The translations under genes and the position numbers were made by a program. The notes under the pieces were generated by a model, which ran no database searches, was not told the DNA's origin, and was given only the letters and a program-made list of their open reading frames with translations. Below, one piece after another: positions 9,060 through 17,438 of a stretch of DNA of 64,000 bases (position 1 is the stretch's first letter; each line of letters starts with the position of its first letter). Source of the DNA: DATARH01 sp963705325 (GTDB lineage Bacteria; Pseudomonadota; Alphaproteobacteria; ATCC43930; CGMCC-115725); contig OY970069.1 in assembly GCA_963705325.1 (NCBI GenBank), positions 2,790,001 through 2,854,000 of the forward strand, written 5' to 3'.

Positions 9060-9743
9060 TTACAGCAGCCCGGCCAGCAGGTTGATGCTCAACGCCAGCA
9101 CGACGGTGTTGAAGAGAAACGCCAGCGTGCCGTGGGCCAGCACCAGTCGCCGCCACGGGCGGCTCGCGACCTGCACGTCGGACACTTGGCAGGTCATGCC
9201 GACGACGAACGAGAAATAGAAGAAATCCCAGTAGTCGGGGTCGCCACGCGCGCCGGGAAACTCCAGTCCCGGCGGCAGCTTGGCTGCCGTGTCCGAATAG
9301 AAATCGTGCGCGTAGTGCACCGCGAAGATGGTGTGGACGAAGACCCACGACATCAGGATTGTCGCGCCGGCCACCGCGGCGAGTTCGGCGGCGAGCAGCC
9401 CCTCGGCGTCCTTCACCCGGTGCAGGATGCCGAGCAGCGCGAACATGCTGAAGAACGCCGCCGCCGCCGTCAGCGACAGGAACATCCAGCGCGCCTGGTC
9501 TTCGAGCGCGGCGCGGCGGTGCATGGATTCCGGCGTTGCCCGCGCCGCCATTGTAAAAACCAGGATGAGATAGAGAGCGATGCCGATATCCCAGCCGATC
9601 ACTACCCGCTCCATGCCGCCGAGCGCGCGGGGGCAAAGCAGCACGCTGGCGATGCCGGTCAAGAGGGCCACGTAAAACCGCGGCCGGGCGCGGATGTCCC
9701 AAGCCCGGCGGACTTTGAGCGCGATCGAGGTTGAGGTGGCCAT
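9060..9743 (-). CDS. DUF1345 family membrane protein
   Basis: A 227-residue integral membrane protein with about five helices. The conserved pattern DYWDFFYFSFVVGMT with the preceding Tyr/His-rich loop (VHYAHDFY) identifies the DUF1345 family, which has no known function. Its stop is five bases past the stop of the stress-protein gene, so the two are convergent. It is followed upstream by the CoA-binding protein gene, four bases away, transcribed the same way, so those two are likely one unit. Confidence 0.87.
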   Translation of the reverse strand: MATSTSIALKVRRAWDIRARPRFYVALLTGIASVLLCPRALGGMERVVIGWDIGIALYLILVFTMAARATPESMHRRAALEDQARWMFLSLTAAAAFFSMFALLGILHRVKDAEGLLAAELAAVAGATILMSWVFVHTIFAVHYAHDFYSDTAAKLPPGLEFPGARGDPDYWDFFYFSFVVGMTCQVSDVQVASRPWRRLVLAHGTLAFLFNTVVLALSINLLAGLL

Positions 9744-9747
9744 GGCT

Positions 9748-10179
9748 CTAGCGCTCGCCGAGGCCGAGGCGCGGGATTTCGATCGCCGGACAGCGGTTCA
9801 TCACCACCTCGATCCCCTTTGCCTCGGCGCGCGCGGCGGCCGCGTCGTCGCGAACGTCGAGCTGCATCCACACCGATTTGGCGCCAATCGCGATCGCCTC
9901 GTCGACCGCCGCGCCGGCGAGCTCGCTGCGGCGGAAGATGTCGACCATATCGACCGGCTCCGGGATGTCGGCGAGCCGGCCGTACACCTTCTCGCCAAGG
10001 ATCTCGCCGCCGGCGGCGTTGGGGTTGACCGGGATCGCCCGATAGCCGTGGCGCTGCAGGAAGCGCATCACCCCGTGGCTCGGGCGATGGGGGCGGGGGC
10101 TCGCGCCGACCACGGCGATGGCGCGCGTGCTCGTCAGGATGTCGCGCAGATAGGCGTCGCTGTAATCGTCGTGGTTCAT
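9748..10179 (-). CDS. CoA-binding domain protein (YccU-like)
   Basis: A 143-residue Rossmann-fold protein of the CoA-binding (YccU) family. AVVGASPRPHRPS is the nucleotide loop, and VNPN with VDMVDIFRR follow in the usual order. WMQLDVRDD and NRCPAIE complete the C-terminal half. The family is related to succinyl-CoA synthetase alpha subunits but lacks the catalytic histidine region and its function is not settled. It is upstream of DUF1345 in the same direction. The gap before it carries a dispersed repeat. Confidence 0.87.
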   Translation of the reverse strand: MNHDDYSDAYLRDILTSTRAIAVVGASPRPHRPSHGVMRFLQRHGYRAIPVNPNAAGGEILGEKVYGRLADIPEPVDMVDIFRRSELAGAAVDEAIAIGAKSVWMQLDVRDDAAAARAEAKGIEVVMNRCPAIEIPRLGLGER

Positions 10180-10210
10180 GCGCCCTCGTTGCGCTGCAGG
10201 CCCGGTCTCG

Positions 10211-10250
10211 CGTCCTTCGAAGCCTTGCTTCGCAAGGCGCCTCAGGATGA
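10211..10250. repeat. Dispersed palindromic repeat, alphaproteobacterial type
   Basis: Imperfect inverted repeat with an inner hairpin (GCCTTG-cttcg-CAAGGC, 10222-10238) flanked by TCCTTCGA and CTCAGGATGA. This resembles the intergenic repeats with TCCTTCGA and TCAGGATGA arms that I know from many alphaproteobacterial genomes. It lies between divergently oriented genes, so it is not a simple terminator. Confidence 0.55.
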
Positions 10251-10285
10251 GGTAGACCTATGATGGCATGAAGAAAAGCCCTCAT

Positions 10286-10303
10286 CCCCGGCGAAAGCCG
10301 GGG
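10286..10303. repeat. Short palindrome CCCCGGC-gaaa-GCCGGGG
   Basis: Perfect seven-base-pair hairpin with a GAAA loop. The identical hairpin recurs at 52037-52054 and close relatives occur at 39292-39309 and 39346-39363, so it belongs to a dispersed family. Confidence 0.6.
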
Positions 10304-10341
10304 GACGCGCTATCGTTATCCAGCTGACCGAGGACACGACG

Positions 10342-11241
10342 ATGCTCGAAACCCGACCGCTGCACCCGACCCTGGCTTGTGAGGTCATCGGCCTCAAGTT
10401 GTGGGAGAAGCTCGACGAAGCGACAATCGCCGGCCTGCGCGACCTTTACGCGCGCTACGGCGTGCTGGTGTTCCGCCGGCAGGCGCTGAGCGAGGCCGAA
10501 CTGGCGGCGTTCTGCGCGCTGTTCGGGCCGCTGGAGCGGACGGTGCGCAGCGACTGGGCCTCCCAGAGCGTGCCGGAGGTCGCGGTGTTGTCCAATCTGC
10601 AGGACGGGCTGGGCCGGCCGATCGGGGGCCTCGGCGACGGCGAGCTGCAATGGCACTCCGACCAGTCCTACATGCTGACCCCGGCGACCGGCGCGGCGCT
10701 CTACGCGCTCGAATTGCCGCCCGAGGGCGGCGAGACCTTCTGGGTCGATCTGCGAGCCGCATATGCCGCCCTGCCGCGTCAGCTGCGCGCCCAGATCACC
10801 GGCAAGCGCGGCGTCTTCGACTATGCCAAGCGGCTCGCCGGCTACGGGCGGGAGAGCGACCAGAAAATCTCCGATGAGGCCCGGCGGCTGACCCCGCCGG
10901 TGACGCATTCCCTGGTGCGTCGCCACCCGGAGACCGGCGACCCGTCGCTGTATCTGGATTCGACGACGACGATCGGCATCGACTACATGGACACGACCAC
11001 GGGGCTCGCGCTGCTCGACGAGGTGTACGAGGCGGCGACGAAAGACGAATTTGTCTATGCGCATCAGTGGCAGGTCGGCGACCTGGTGGTGTGGGACAAC
11101 GGCTTCACGATGCACCGCCGCACCGAGTTCGACCCCGGCGCCCGGCGCCTGATGAAGCGGATGACGATGAACCTCGACAAGTACCGCCACGTCATGCCCG
11201 ACGGGAAACTCGCGGTCAGCGAAGTGGGGATGCCAATTTAG
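10342..11241 (+). CDS. TauD/TfdA family 2-oxoglutarate dioxygenase
   Basis: A 299-residue member of the Fe(II)/2-oxoglutarate-dependent dioxygenases that hydroxylate small substrates such as taurine or phenoxyacetates. WHSDQSYM supplies the proximal His and Asp of the iron triad. The distal His is in NGFTMHRRTEF, followed by RRLMKRM whose arginine binds the 2-oxoglutarate carboxylate. The opening LHPTLACEV and the Asp-Gly-Val-like strand near residue 40 fit the family. It stands alone between repeats, with no transporter nearby to suggest the substrate. The ATG at 10342 gives family length. Confidence 0.88.
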   Translation: MLETRPLHPTLACEVIGLKLWEKLDEATIAGLRDLYARYGVLVFRRQALSEAELAAFCALFGPLERTVRSDWASQSVPEVAVLSNLQDGLGRPIGGLGDGELQWHSDQSYMLTPATGAALYALELPPEGGETFWVDLRAAYAALPRQLRAQITGKRGVFDYAKRLAGYGRESDQKISDEARRLTPPVTHSLVRRHPETGDPSLYLDSTTTIGIDYMDTTTGLALLDEVYEAATKDEFVYAHQWQVGDLVVWDNGFTMHRRTEFDPGARRLMKRMTMNLDKYRHVMPDGKLAVSEVGMPI

Positions 11242-11279
11242 GGCACCGCGGCGAAAGAAGCCGCGTCGAGTGCATTTTT

Positions 11280-11428
11280 TAACAGATGGTCCACCATCTG
11301 TTACCCATCTGTTATCGGCGAATTTAACAGAAGGCGCGCCTCCTGTTATCCTCCTGTTCCGGGTTAAGCCGCACCTCCTGTTATTGCCGGGTGTCCCCCT
11401 GTTATTTCGGTTATTCGAGGGGCTGTTA
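11280..11428. repeat. Cluster of CTGTTA/TAACAG hexamers
   Basis: Within 149 bases the hexamer CTGTTA or its complement occurs eight times: 11280, 11298, 11309, 11325, 11343, 11378, 11399 and 11423. A ninth copy with one change sits at 11354. Some pairs form palindromes: AACAGATGGT with ACCATCTGTT at 11281-11302, and a 24-base near-palindrome at 11325-11348 centred on GGCGCGCC. Open frames across this stretch translate to low-complexity text and are not believed. The role is unknown; it could be a protein-binding array or a dispersed repeat unit. Confidence 0.7.
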
Positions 11429-11503
11429 CGCGACGGCGGCGGTCCGCGGTCAGCCGCGAACACATAAACTCCAATTGTGGCGACTTTAGTGGCGATGTTG
11501 AGG

Positions 11504-11592
11504 CTAGCGGCGTAAGCCCCAATATGCATCCCGGCACACCCGTTTGCGTTTGGTGATCAACTCATCGATGCCTTCCTCGGCGTCATCTCCTA
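11504..11592 (-). pseudogene. Remnant of enoyl-CoA hydratase 3' end
   Basis: Reading the minus strand in one frame gives DDAEEGIDELITKRKRVCR and a little more before a TAG at 11504-11506. The complete enoyl-CoA hydratase gene just to the right ends with DAEEGIDAFIEKRKPVWRD. About 20 codons are therefore homologous and in frame, while nothing upstream of about 11592 continues the match. This looks like the decayed tail of a duplicated or replaced hydratase gene. It carries no start and is not expected to be expressed. Confidence 0.65.
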
Positions 11593-11596
11593 CCGC

Positions 11597-11690
11597 GCTC
11601 CCCGACGTAGGTCGGGGTCCATTGATCCATTTTTCTTGCGGCTGAAGGATGGGTCCCGGCCTTCCCCACGGAACAAGTCCGTGGGCTAAA
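11597..11690. repeat. Dispersed intergenic repeat, copy 1
   Basis: This stretch lines up with 39285-39370: both have a GGTCGGGG- or GCCGGG-type arm, then CCATTG, a CTTC/CTTG segment and ATGG-N2-CCCGGCCT. The copies are diverged but share order and spacing. It lies between the hydratase remnant and the stop of the intact hydratase gene. Confidence 0.5.
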
Positions 11691-11720
11691 GGCCGACGGG
11701 ATGGTGCTTTTAGTTGGTTG

Positions 11721-12527
11721 CTAGGCGTCCCGCCACACTGGCTTGCGCTTTTCGATAAACGCGTCGATGCCTTCCTCGGCGTCGTGCGCCAGCATGTTTT
11801 TCGTCATCACCTCGCTGGTGTAGGCATAGGCAGCCGACAAATCCATTTCGATCTGGCGGTAGAACGCCTCCTTGCCGAGGGCGATGGCGAGTGCCGATTT
11901 CGCGGCGATCTTGTGGGCGAGGGCATCGGTCGCATCGCGCAATTCGGCCGCCGGCACGATCTGGTTGACGAGGCCGAGCTGCTTCGCGGTCGCGGCGTCG
12001 ATGAAATCGCCAGTCAGCAGCATCTCCATCGCCGCCTTGCGGCCGACCGCGCGCGACAGCGCCACCATCGGGGTCGAGCAGAACAGCCCGACATTGATCC
12101 CCGAGGTGGCGAAACGCGCATCCTCGGCCGCGACCGCGAGATCGCAGCTGGCGACCAGCTGACAGCCGGCGGCGGTGGCGATGCCGTGTACCTCGGCGAT
12201 GACCGGCTTGGGCAGGCGCACAATCTTCTGCATCATCTCGCTGCAGCGGTCGAAGATGCGGGCATAAGCCTCACGGCTGGGGTCCTGGCGCATCTCGCGC
12301 AAATCGTGACCCGGGCAAAACCCGACCCCGGCGCCGGCGATGACCACGACGCGGGTCTCGCTGTCGGCGCCGACGCGGTCGAGCGCGCTGATCAGCGCGC
12401 CCATCAGCTCCATCGACAGCGCGTTGCGCGCCGCCGGGCGATTGAGCGTGAGACGCAACACGCCGTGCCCGTCGTGCTGTTCCAGCAGCACCGCCGTGTC
12501 GCTCTCCACTCGCAAATTCGCCGCCAT
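11721..12527 (-). CDS. Enoyl-CoA hydratase/isomerase family protein (ECHDC3-like)
   Basis: A 268-residue crotonase-fold protein that would hydrate or isomerise an acyl-CoA. NRPAARNALS is the CoA-binding start. AGVGFCPGHDLREM carries the first oxyanion-hole NH, and HGIATAAGCQLVASCD holds the second. In this subfamily a Gly/Ser replaces one catalytic Glu, as in ECHDC3-like proteins, so the reaction is uncertain. The frame stays open further upstream; the ATG at 12527 is chosen because GAGGAGA lies directly before it and the upstream residues do not fit the family. A remnant of a second copy's tail lies 130 bases downstream. Confidence 0.88.
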   Translation of the reverse strand: MAANLRVESDTAVLLEQHDGHGVLRLTLNRPAARNALSMELMGALISALDRVGADSETRVVVIAGAGVGFCPGHDLREMRQDPSREAYARIFDRCSEMMQKIVRLPKPVIAEVHGIATAAGCQLVASCDLAVAAEDARFATSGINVGLFCSTPMVALSRAVGRKAAMEMLLTGDFIDAATAKQLGLVNQIVPAAELRDATDALAHKIAAKSALAIALGKEAFYRQIEMDLSAAYAYTSEVMTKNMLAHDAEEGIDAFIEKRKPVWRDA

Positions 12528-12736
12528 CGCGTCTCTCCTCAACCGCCCGCTGCCGGACGAATCTGATCCCGCCCACGGGCTGGGGGCAATGCTTATTTGG
12601 GCGCTGGCCCGAGGTTGCCCGGGCGCATCCACCGGCGCCGGAAAGTAACCCTATTTTCATCATCATTGCGGCTGGCCGGGCCGGGCGCACCGCCCTATTT
12701 GTGGCGCCGCCATATCCGATCTCAAGGGAGCATGAA
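12528..12736. other. Intergenic stretch, nothing convincing
   Basis: The left half of the 440-base gap before rplM. Frames crossing it on the minus strand are upstream extensions of the hydratase frame or low-complexity shadows. No terminator with a T-run is visible. Confidence 0.5.
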
Positions 12737-12811
12737 GTGCCGTGGTATGTTGAGACGTTATTGGCGATTCTTGTAGTCAGCGGGTTCTGGATGGCGATTG
12801 GCAGCAGATAG
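12737..12811 (+). CDS. Possible 24-residue membrane microprotein
   Basis: GTG start with AAGGGAG ending seven bases before it, an ideal ribosome-site spacing. The product begins MPWYVETLL and continues AILVVSGFWMAIGSR, one hydrophobic helix of about 17 residues with a positively charged end. It is well below usual gene-calling length, so only the ribosome site and hydrophobic pattern support it. It lies 156 bases upstream of rplM and has no recognised family. Confidence 0.35.
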   Translation: MPWYVETLLAILVVSGFWMAIGSR

Positions 12812-12888
12812 GTTTCCGGTGGTCGGCCTCGCGGTGAGGTAACATAATACCGCGTCTCGAAGCACTTTGTTTTCCAAGGCTAAATCGC

Positions 12889-12917
12889 TTGACGGCGTGC
12901 GGGGCGATCGCTTAAAC
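12889..12917 (+). promoter_or_regulatory. Candidate sigma-70 promoter for rplM-rpsI
   Basis: TTGACG at 12889-12894 and TTAAAC at 12912-12917 are separated by 17 bases, 51 bases upstream of the rplM start. The -35 box is close to consensus; the -10 box matches at three positions only. Confidence 0.3.
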
Positions 12918-12967
12918 CCTGCGCTCCGCGGCGCTGGCCGCGCGCGCCCCCGACAGGCCGTTTTGCG

Positions 12968-13429
12968 ATGAAGACTTTTTCCGCCAAGCCTACCGATATC
13001 GACAAGAAATGGGTGCTGATCGACGCCGACGGGCTAGTGCTCGGCCGGCTCGCCACGATCATCGCCATGCGCCTTCGCGGCAAGCACAAGCCGAGCTACA
13101 CGCCGCACATGGATACCGGCGACAACATCGTCGTCGTCAACGCCGAGAAGGTGCAGCTGACCGGCAATAAGCGCGCCCAAAGCATCTTCTACTGGCACAC
13201 CGGCTATCCCGGCGGCATCAAGGGCCGCAGCAAGGGCGCGATCCTCGACGGCAAGCACCCCGAGCGGGTGATCGAAAAGGCGGTCGAGCGCATGGTGCCG
13301 CGCGGCCCGCTCGGCCGGAAGGTGATGAGCAATCTGCGGGTCTATGCCGGGCCCGAACACCCCCATGCGGCGCAGCAGCCCGAGCCGCTCGATGTCGCCG
13401 CGATGAACCGCAAGAACGCGAGAGCCTAG
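12968..13429 (+). CDS. rplM: 50S ribosomal protein L13
   Basis: A 153-residue large-subunit ribosomal protein that binds 23S rRNA early in assembly. The start MKTFSAKPTDIDKKW, followed by LIDADGLVLGRLA, HKPSYTPHMDTGD and the later RMVPRGPLGRK, are all L13 landmarks, and length is normal. It is followed two bases later by rpsI, the conserved bacterial pair. A weak promoter candidate lies upstream. There is nothing unusual in the sequence. Confidence 0.97.
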   Translation: MKTFSAKPTDIDKKWVLIDADGLVLGRLATIIAMRLRGKHKPSYTPHMDTGDNIVVVNAEKVQLTGNKRAQSIFYWHTGYPGGIKGRSKGAILDGKHPERVIEKAVERMVPRGPLGRKVMSNLRVYAGPEHPHAAQQPEPLDVAAMNRKNARA

Positions 13430-13431
13430 AC

Positions 13432-14035
13432 ATGGCCGACGAAGATACACCCGAGACACCGGAAGCCGAGAAGACCGAGGCCGAACAGCCGGCGGCTCGC
13501 CGTCCGCGCGCCGCGCAGACGGTTCAAGGCCTCGCCAATTTGCGCCAGGCGATGCAGACCGCGGCGCGTGCCACGCCTGCCGCCCCCGCGACGCCGGCGG
13601 CGCCGATCCCAGTCGCGCCGACCGATGTTCAGCCGAAGATCGACGAGCACGGCCGCGCCTATGCCACCGGCAAGCGCAAGAACGCGGTCGCGCGCGTCTG
13701 GATCCGGCCCGGCAACGGCAAGATCGAGGTCAACGGGCGCGACAGCCCGGTCTATTTCGCGCGGCCTGTGCTGCGCATGCTGATCTACGCAGCCATTTGT
13801 CGTCGCCAACCGGCTTGGCCAGTTCGACGTTTGGGCGACGGTCAAGGGCGGCGGGCTCTCGGGCCAGGCCGGCGCGGTGCGCCACGGCATCAGCAAGGCG
13901 CTGACCTTCTACGAGCCCGGCTTGCGGCCGACCCTCAAACAGGGCGGGTTCCTCACCCGCGACAGCCGCGTCGTCGAGCGCAAGAAATACGGCAAGGCCA
14001 AGGCCCGCCGCAGCTTCCAGTTCTCGAAGCGGTAA
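13432..14035 (+). CDS. rpsI: 30S ribosomal protein S9 (one-base frame break)
   Basis: S9 lies on the small subunit with its C-terminal tail reaching the P-site tRNA. The core begins GRAYATGKRKNAVARVW and the C-terminus is KKYGKAKARRSFQFSKR, a textbook S9 ending. The two halves are in different frames: after VLRMLIY a G at 13789 shifts the frame, and removing it gives YQPFVVANRLGQF and continuous S9 to the TAA at 14033-14035. The corrected protein has 200 residues. Some 70 of these are an acidic, then Ala/Pro-rich N-terminal extension, longer than the roughly 30 residues common in related bacteria. Because S9 is essential, the extra base is most likely a sequencing error. Confidence 0.95.
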
Positions 14036-14100
14036 AACCGCTCAGCAACTCGGCCTCTCTGTGGTGAAATCCTTCTGACGCGAGCCGTCAGGAGATCACC

Positions 14101-15171
14101 ATGCGTTTTGCCATCGCGATCCCGACCGACGCGGATTCCTGGCGCGTGGTGCGCCGCGCCGAGGAATTGGGCTTCTACCGCGCCTGGTTCTACGACACGC
14201 AAATGCTGAGCGCCGACCCGTTTGTCGCGATGGCGGCGGCGGCGATGAAGACGACCAAAATCCGCCTCGCCACCGGCGTGCTGATCCCGTCGAACCGGCT
14301 GGCCGCGGTCGCCGCCAACGCGTACGCCTCCTTGAACAAGCTGGCTCCGGGCCGGATCGATTTCGGCATCGGCACCGGCTTTACCGGCCGGCGCGCGATG
14401 GGGCTCGGCGCGGTCACCCTCAAGAGCATGGAGGAATACATCCGGGTCGCCCAGGCGCTGCTCGCGGGCGAGACCGTCGAGGCCGAGATCGAAGGCAAGA
14501 AGCGGCTGATCCGCCTGCTCAATCCCGAGCTCGGGCTCATCAACACGCGCGATCCGATCCCGCTCTACATCGCCGCGACCGGGCCGCGCGCGCGGGCGCT
14601 GACCGCAAAACTCGCCGCCGGGTGGATCAACACCGCCGGCGACGTCGCTGGCGCTGTGGTCGGCATCAAGGAGATGGCCGGGCTCTGGCGGGAAGCCGGC
14701 CATAACCCGGAGGCGCTCGATGCGGTGGTGCTGACGGGCGGCGCCGTGCTGCGCGACGGCGAAGCGCTCGATAGCGACCGGGTCGTCGCCCAGGCCGGCC
14801 CGCGCGCGGCGATGCTGCTGCACCGCGCCGCCGACCGGGCGCTCGGTGGCTTTCCGCCGATGGCGGCGATGCCGCCGCAGCTCGCCGATACCATCGCCGC
14901 CTATGTCGAGACCGCGCGCCACTTCCGCCCGCAAGGCGCGCATTACCTCGAAAATCACCGCGGGCACCTGATGTTCGTCAAGTCCGAGGAGCGCCGGTTC
15001 GTCACCGCCGACCTCATCCGCGCGACCACGATCACCGGCAGCGAAGCCGAGATCACCGCCACCATCGCCGCCTTCGCCGCGGCGGGTTACAGCGAGGTCG
15101 CGCTGCAGATCGTCCCCGGCCAGGAGCACGCGATCGAGGATTGGGGCCGGATCAGGCGCGCGTTCGCGTAA
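14101..15171 (+). CDS. LLM-class flavin-dependent oxidoreductase
   Basis: A 356-residue luciferase-like monooxygenase family protein with a TIM-barrel fold that uses FMN or F420. RAEELGFYRAWFYDTQM at the start, IRLATGVLIPSNR and GRIDFGIGTGFTGRRAMG are the usual loops around the flavin. IAATGPRARALTAKLAAGW supplies the later phosphate-binding loop. The reaction and substrate are unknown. The GGAG ribosome site lies partly inside a small hairpin (CTGACG-cgagc-CGTCAG, 14075-14091), which could limit translation, though this may be chance. It is the last gene in the plus-strand run that starts with rplM, but is not functionally tied to it. Confidence 0.85.
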   Translation: MRFAIAIPTDADSWRVVRRAEELGFYRAWFYDTQMLSADPFVAMAAAAMKTTKIRLATGVLIPSNRLAAVAANAYASLNKLAPGRIDFGIGTGFTGRRAMGLGAVTLKSMEEYIRVAQALLAGETVEAEIEGKKRLIRLLNPELGLINTRDPIPLYIAATGPRARALTAKLAAGWINTAGDVAGAVVGIKEMAGLWREAGHNPEALDAVVLTGGAVLRDGEALDSDRVVAQAGPRAAMLLHRAADRALGGFPPMAAMPPQLADTIAAYVETARHFRPQGAHYLENHRGHLMFVKSEERRFVTADLIRATTITGSEAEITATIAAFAAAGYSEVALQIVPGQEHAIEDWGRIRRAFA

Positions 15172-15271
15172 AGGCACGCTGCTTGCCGATTACGCGACCA
15201 TTGTATTAAACACCCTGTGGTTGAGCCTTACTCTTGCGGCGGACTCTGTCCACCGGTCTGCGATTTAGGTG

Positions 15272-17431
15272 ATGCCGCGAATAACGATCTCGTATCGACG
15301 CGACAATTCGGGGGTGATTACGGGCCGGATATTTGACCGGCTGGCGACGCATTTCGGGCGTGACTCGGTTTTTCGCGACATCGACAGCATTCCGCCAGGC
15401 GCGGATTTTCGCGAGCACATCAACCACGTCCTCGACGAAAGCGACATCCTGCTCGCCATCGTTGGCCCGAAATGGCTCGGCACGCGTGGTGGCCAGACCC
15501 GGCTTGACGATGAGGCTGACCCGGTGCGCGTCGAGATCGAGACCGGGCTGCGCAAAAAGATGCCGGTAATCCCGGTTCTCGTGCTTCGCGCGGCGATGCC
15601 GCGGGCCTCGCAACTGCCCGATACGGTCAGGGATTTCGCCTACCGGCATGCCGTGCAAATAGATGCCGGGCAGGATTTCGATGTTCATTCGGCGCGTCTG
15701 ATTCGCGCGATGGACCGCATCCTGCGCCAGAAATCGGGCGACGCCCCGGTGCGCTTGCATGACGAGACGGCGGAGGCGGCGGCAATCGACGCCGAGGTGT
15801 CGGATATCGCGCCGCCGCCCGCCGGGGATATCGCCGAAATACCGCCACCGCCCCTGATCGCCCGGCCGGTCGAGCGACCGCTCCAGGCCGTGGTGGCCGT
15901 ACCGTCACGCGAGCCGCGCCGCTCCGGCCTTCTCATGGGTCTTGGAGCGGGCATCGTTGTTGGCGCGGTGGTGGCGACCATTGTAACCGTTTTGCTGCGG
16001 CCTACGGTGCCCCCCGACATCGCCGCGCTGGCGACGGCGAAGGAGGCGGCCGAGGCGCGAGAATTGTCGCTGCAGGCCGAGCTCGCTGGTACGCAGAAGA
16101 AACTGGCGAGCGCCCAGGATGCGCTCGATGCCGCGCAGAAGAAGCTGGCCGATGACGACAAGCGGCTTTCGGAGTTGCGGACGAGCGCGGACCAGGCGGC
16201 AAAGGACCTCGCGGCGGAAAGGGATATGGCGGCCAAGGCGCAAGCGCAGGCCGCGCAGCTTGCCGCGCAGGTCCAATCGTTGGGCGATGCACAGGCGAAG
16301 GCCGAACAAGCTGCGAAGGACGAGCAGGCATTGGCGGCACAGCTGAGCGACGCCAAGAAACAGCTCGATACATTGACTGCACAGCTTGCGGATTTGCAAA
16401 AGCAGCTTGATGCGGCCAACGCCCAGCTCAAGGAAGCGCAAGCGCGCGCGGACAAGGCCGAAAAGGACCAAAAGCAAGTCGCGGCGCAGCTATCCACCGG
16501 GCAAGACAAGGGGGCGGCAACTCAAAAACTGCTCGATCAGCAGGCCGCGCAACTGGCCGACGCCAATGCGCGCTCGGATCAGGCCGCAAAGGACCTAGCG
16601 GCAGCTCAGGCGCAACTCCAAGCGCTCTCCGATCAGCTTGCAACCGAAAAGAAGGCGCATCAGGACGCGCTCGACCTGATCGCGCAGCTCAATGGCAAGA
16701 TTAAGCTATTGGAGGAGACTGCTGCCGCTACGCAGTCGGCGCAGACTCCGCCACCTGCTGCTGCAGAACCGTCGGTCGCCGCGTCGTCGCCTCCTGGCGA
16801 CGATTCGACGTGGACCGTCGATCAGCGGAAGGAGGCACAGAGCGACTTGGCAGCCTTGGGTCACCTCCAGGGCCAGCCCGACGGGAATTTCGGCCCAGCG
16901 ACACGAGCCGCTATCAAGCAATTCCAGTCTTTCCTTGGCGACCCTGAGACTGGTCTGATGACCGATCCGCAGCGCGCCCAGCTGCACGATATGGCGCAGC
17001 GCCTATCGCAGATACTTGACCGGCCGGCGCAATCGCCACAGGGGGCGGCCGCCGCCTCGATCAAGGGCGCCGACGCGCGATATGCGCGCGCCTACAATTT
17101 CGAGAATGGCAAAGGCGTCAAGGCGGACCCGGCCGAAGCCGCCTATTGGTATGCCCTTGCCGCCGCAGACGGTAACGCCAAGGCGTTCACGAATTTGGGT
17201 ACCTTGTTGGTGCGTGGGCAGGGTGTCGCTAATCCTGATCCTGATGGCGCGGAATTGTGCTGGTGGGCGGCGGCGGCGCGCGGCGAGGCGACCGCGATGT
17301 TTAATCTCGGCGCACTTTGGGAGCATGGCGTCGGTGTTTCGATTGATCTTGCTAAGGCCAAGGCATGGTATCAGCGCGCGGCAGCCAAAGGTGATCCAGG
17401 GGCACAGGCGGCGCTCAAACGGCTTGGGTGA
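15272..17431 (+). CDS. TIR domain-transmembrane-coiled coil-peptidoglycan-binding-Sel1 protein
   Basis: A 719-residue protein with five parts. Residues 1-150 are a TIR domain: ITISYRRDNSG, VFRDIDSIPPGADF, and DPVRVEIETGL, in which Glu89 lines up with the catalytic Glu of SARM1-type NAD-cleaving TIRs. Residues ~150-218 are a Pro-rich linker. Residues ~220-243 form one membrane helix. Residues ~255-490 are a long Ala/Gln/Lys-rich coiled coil. Residues ~515-575 are a PG_binding_1 domain (LGHLQGQPDGNFGPATRAAI), and ~590-715 are three Sel1 repeats. The topology predicts TIR in the cytoplasm and the rest in the periplasm. A GTG at 15269 adds one residue. The next gene begins seven bases after its stop. 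The function is not established. Confidence 0.85.
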   Translation: MPRITISYRRDNSGVITGRIFDRLATHFGRDSVFRDIDSIPPGADFREHINHVLDESDILLAIVGPKWLGTRGGQTRLDDEADPVRVEIETGLRKKMPVIPVLVLRAAMPRASQLPDTVRDFAYRHAVQIDAGQDFDVHSARLIRAMDRILRQKSGDAPVRLHDETAEAAAIDAEVSDIAPPPAGDIAEIPPPPLIARPVERPLQAVVAVPSREPRRSGLLMGLGAGIVVGAVVATIVTVLLRPTVPPDIAALATAKEAAEARELSLQAELAGTQKKLASAQDALDAAQKKLADDDKRLSELRTSADQAAKDLAAERDMAAKAQAQAAQLAAQVQSLGDAQAKAEQAAKDEQALAAQLSDAKKQLDTLTAQLADLQKQLDAANAQLKEAQARADKAEKDQKQVAAQLSTGQDKGAATQKLLDQQAAQLADANARSDQAAKDLAAAQAQLQALSDQLATEKKAHQDALDLIAQLNGKIKLLEETAAATQSAQTPPPAAAEPSVAASSPPGDDSTWTVDQRKEAQSDLAALGHLQGQPDGNFGPATRAAIKQFQSFLGDPETGLMTDPQRAQLHDMAQRLSQILDRPAQSPQGAAAASIKGADARYARAYNFENGKGVKADPAEAAYWYALAAADGNAKAFTNLGTLLVRGQGVANPDPDGAELCWWAAAARGEATAMFNLGALWEHGVGVSIDLAKAKAWYQRAAAKGDPGAQAALKRLG

Positions 17432-17438
17432 CTTTTTC

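Noticed and set aside
11270..11467. Open frame of 65 codons over the CTGTTA cluster, and the longer frame on the other strand
   Set aside because: The translations simply read the repeated hexamers and have no ribosome site or family.
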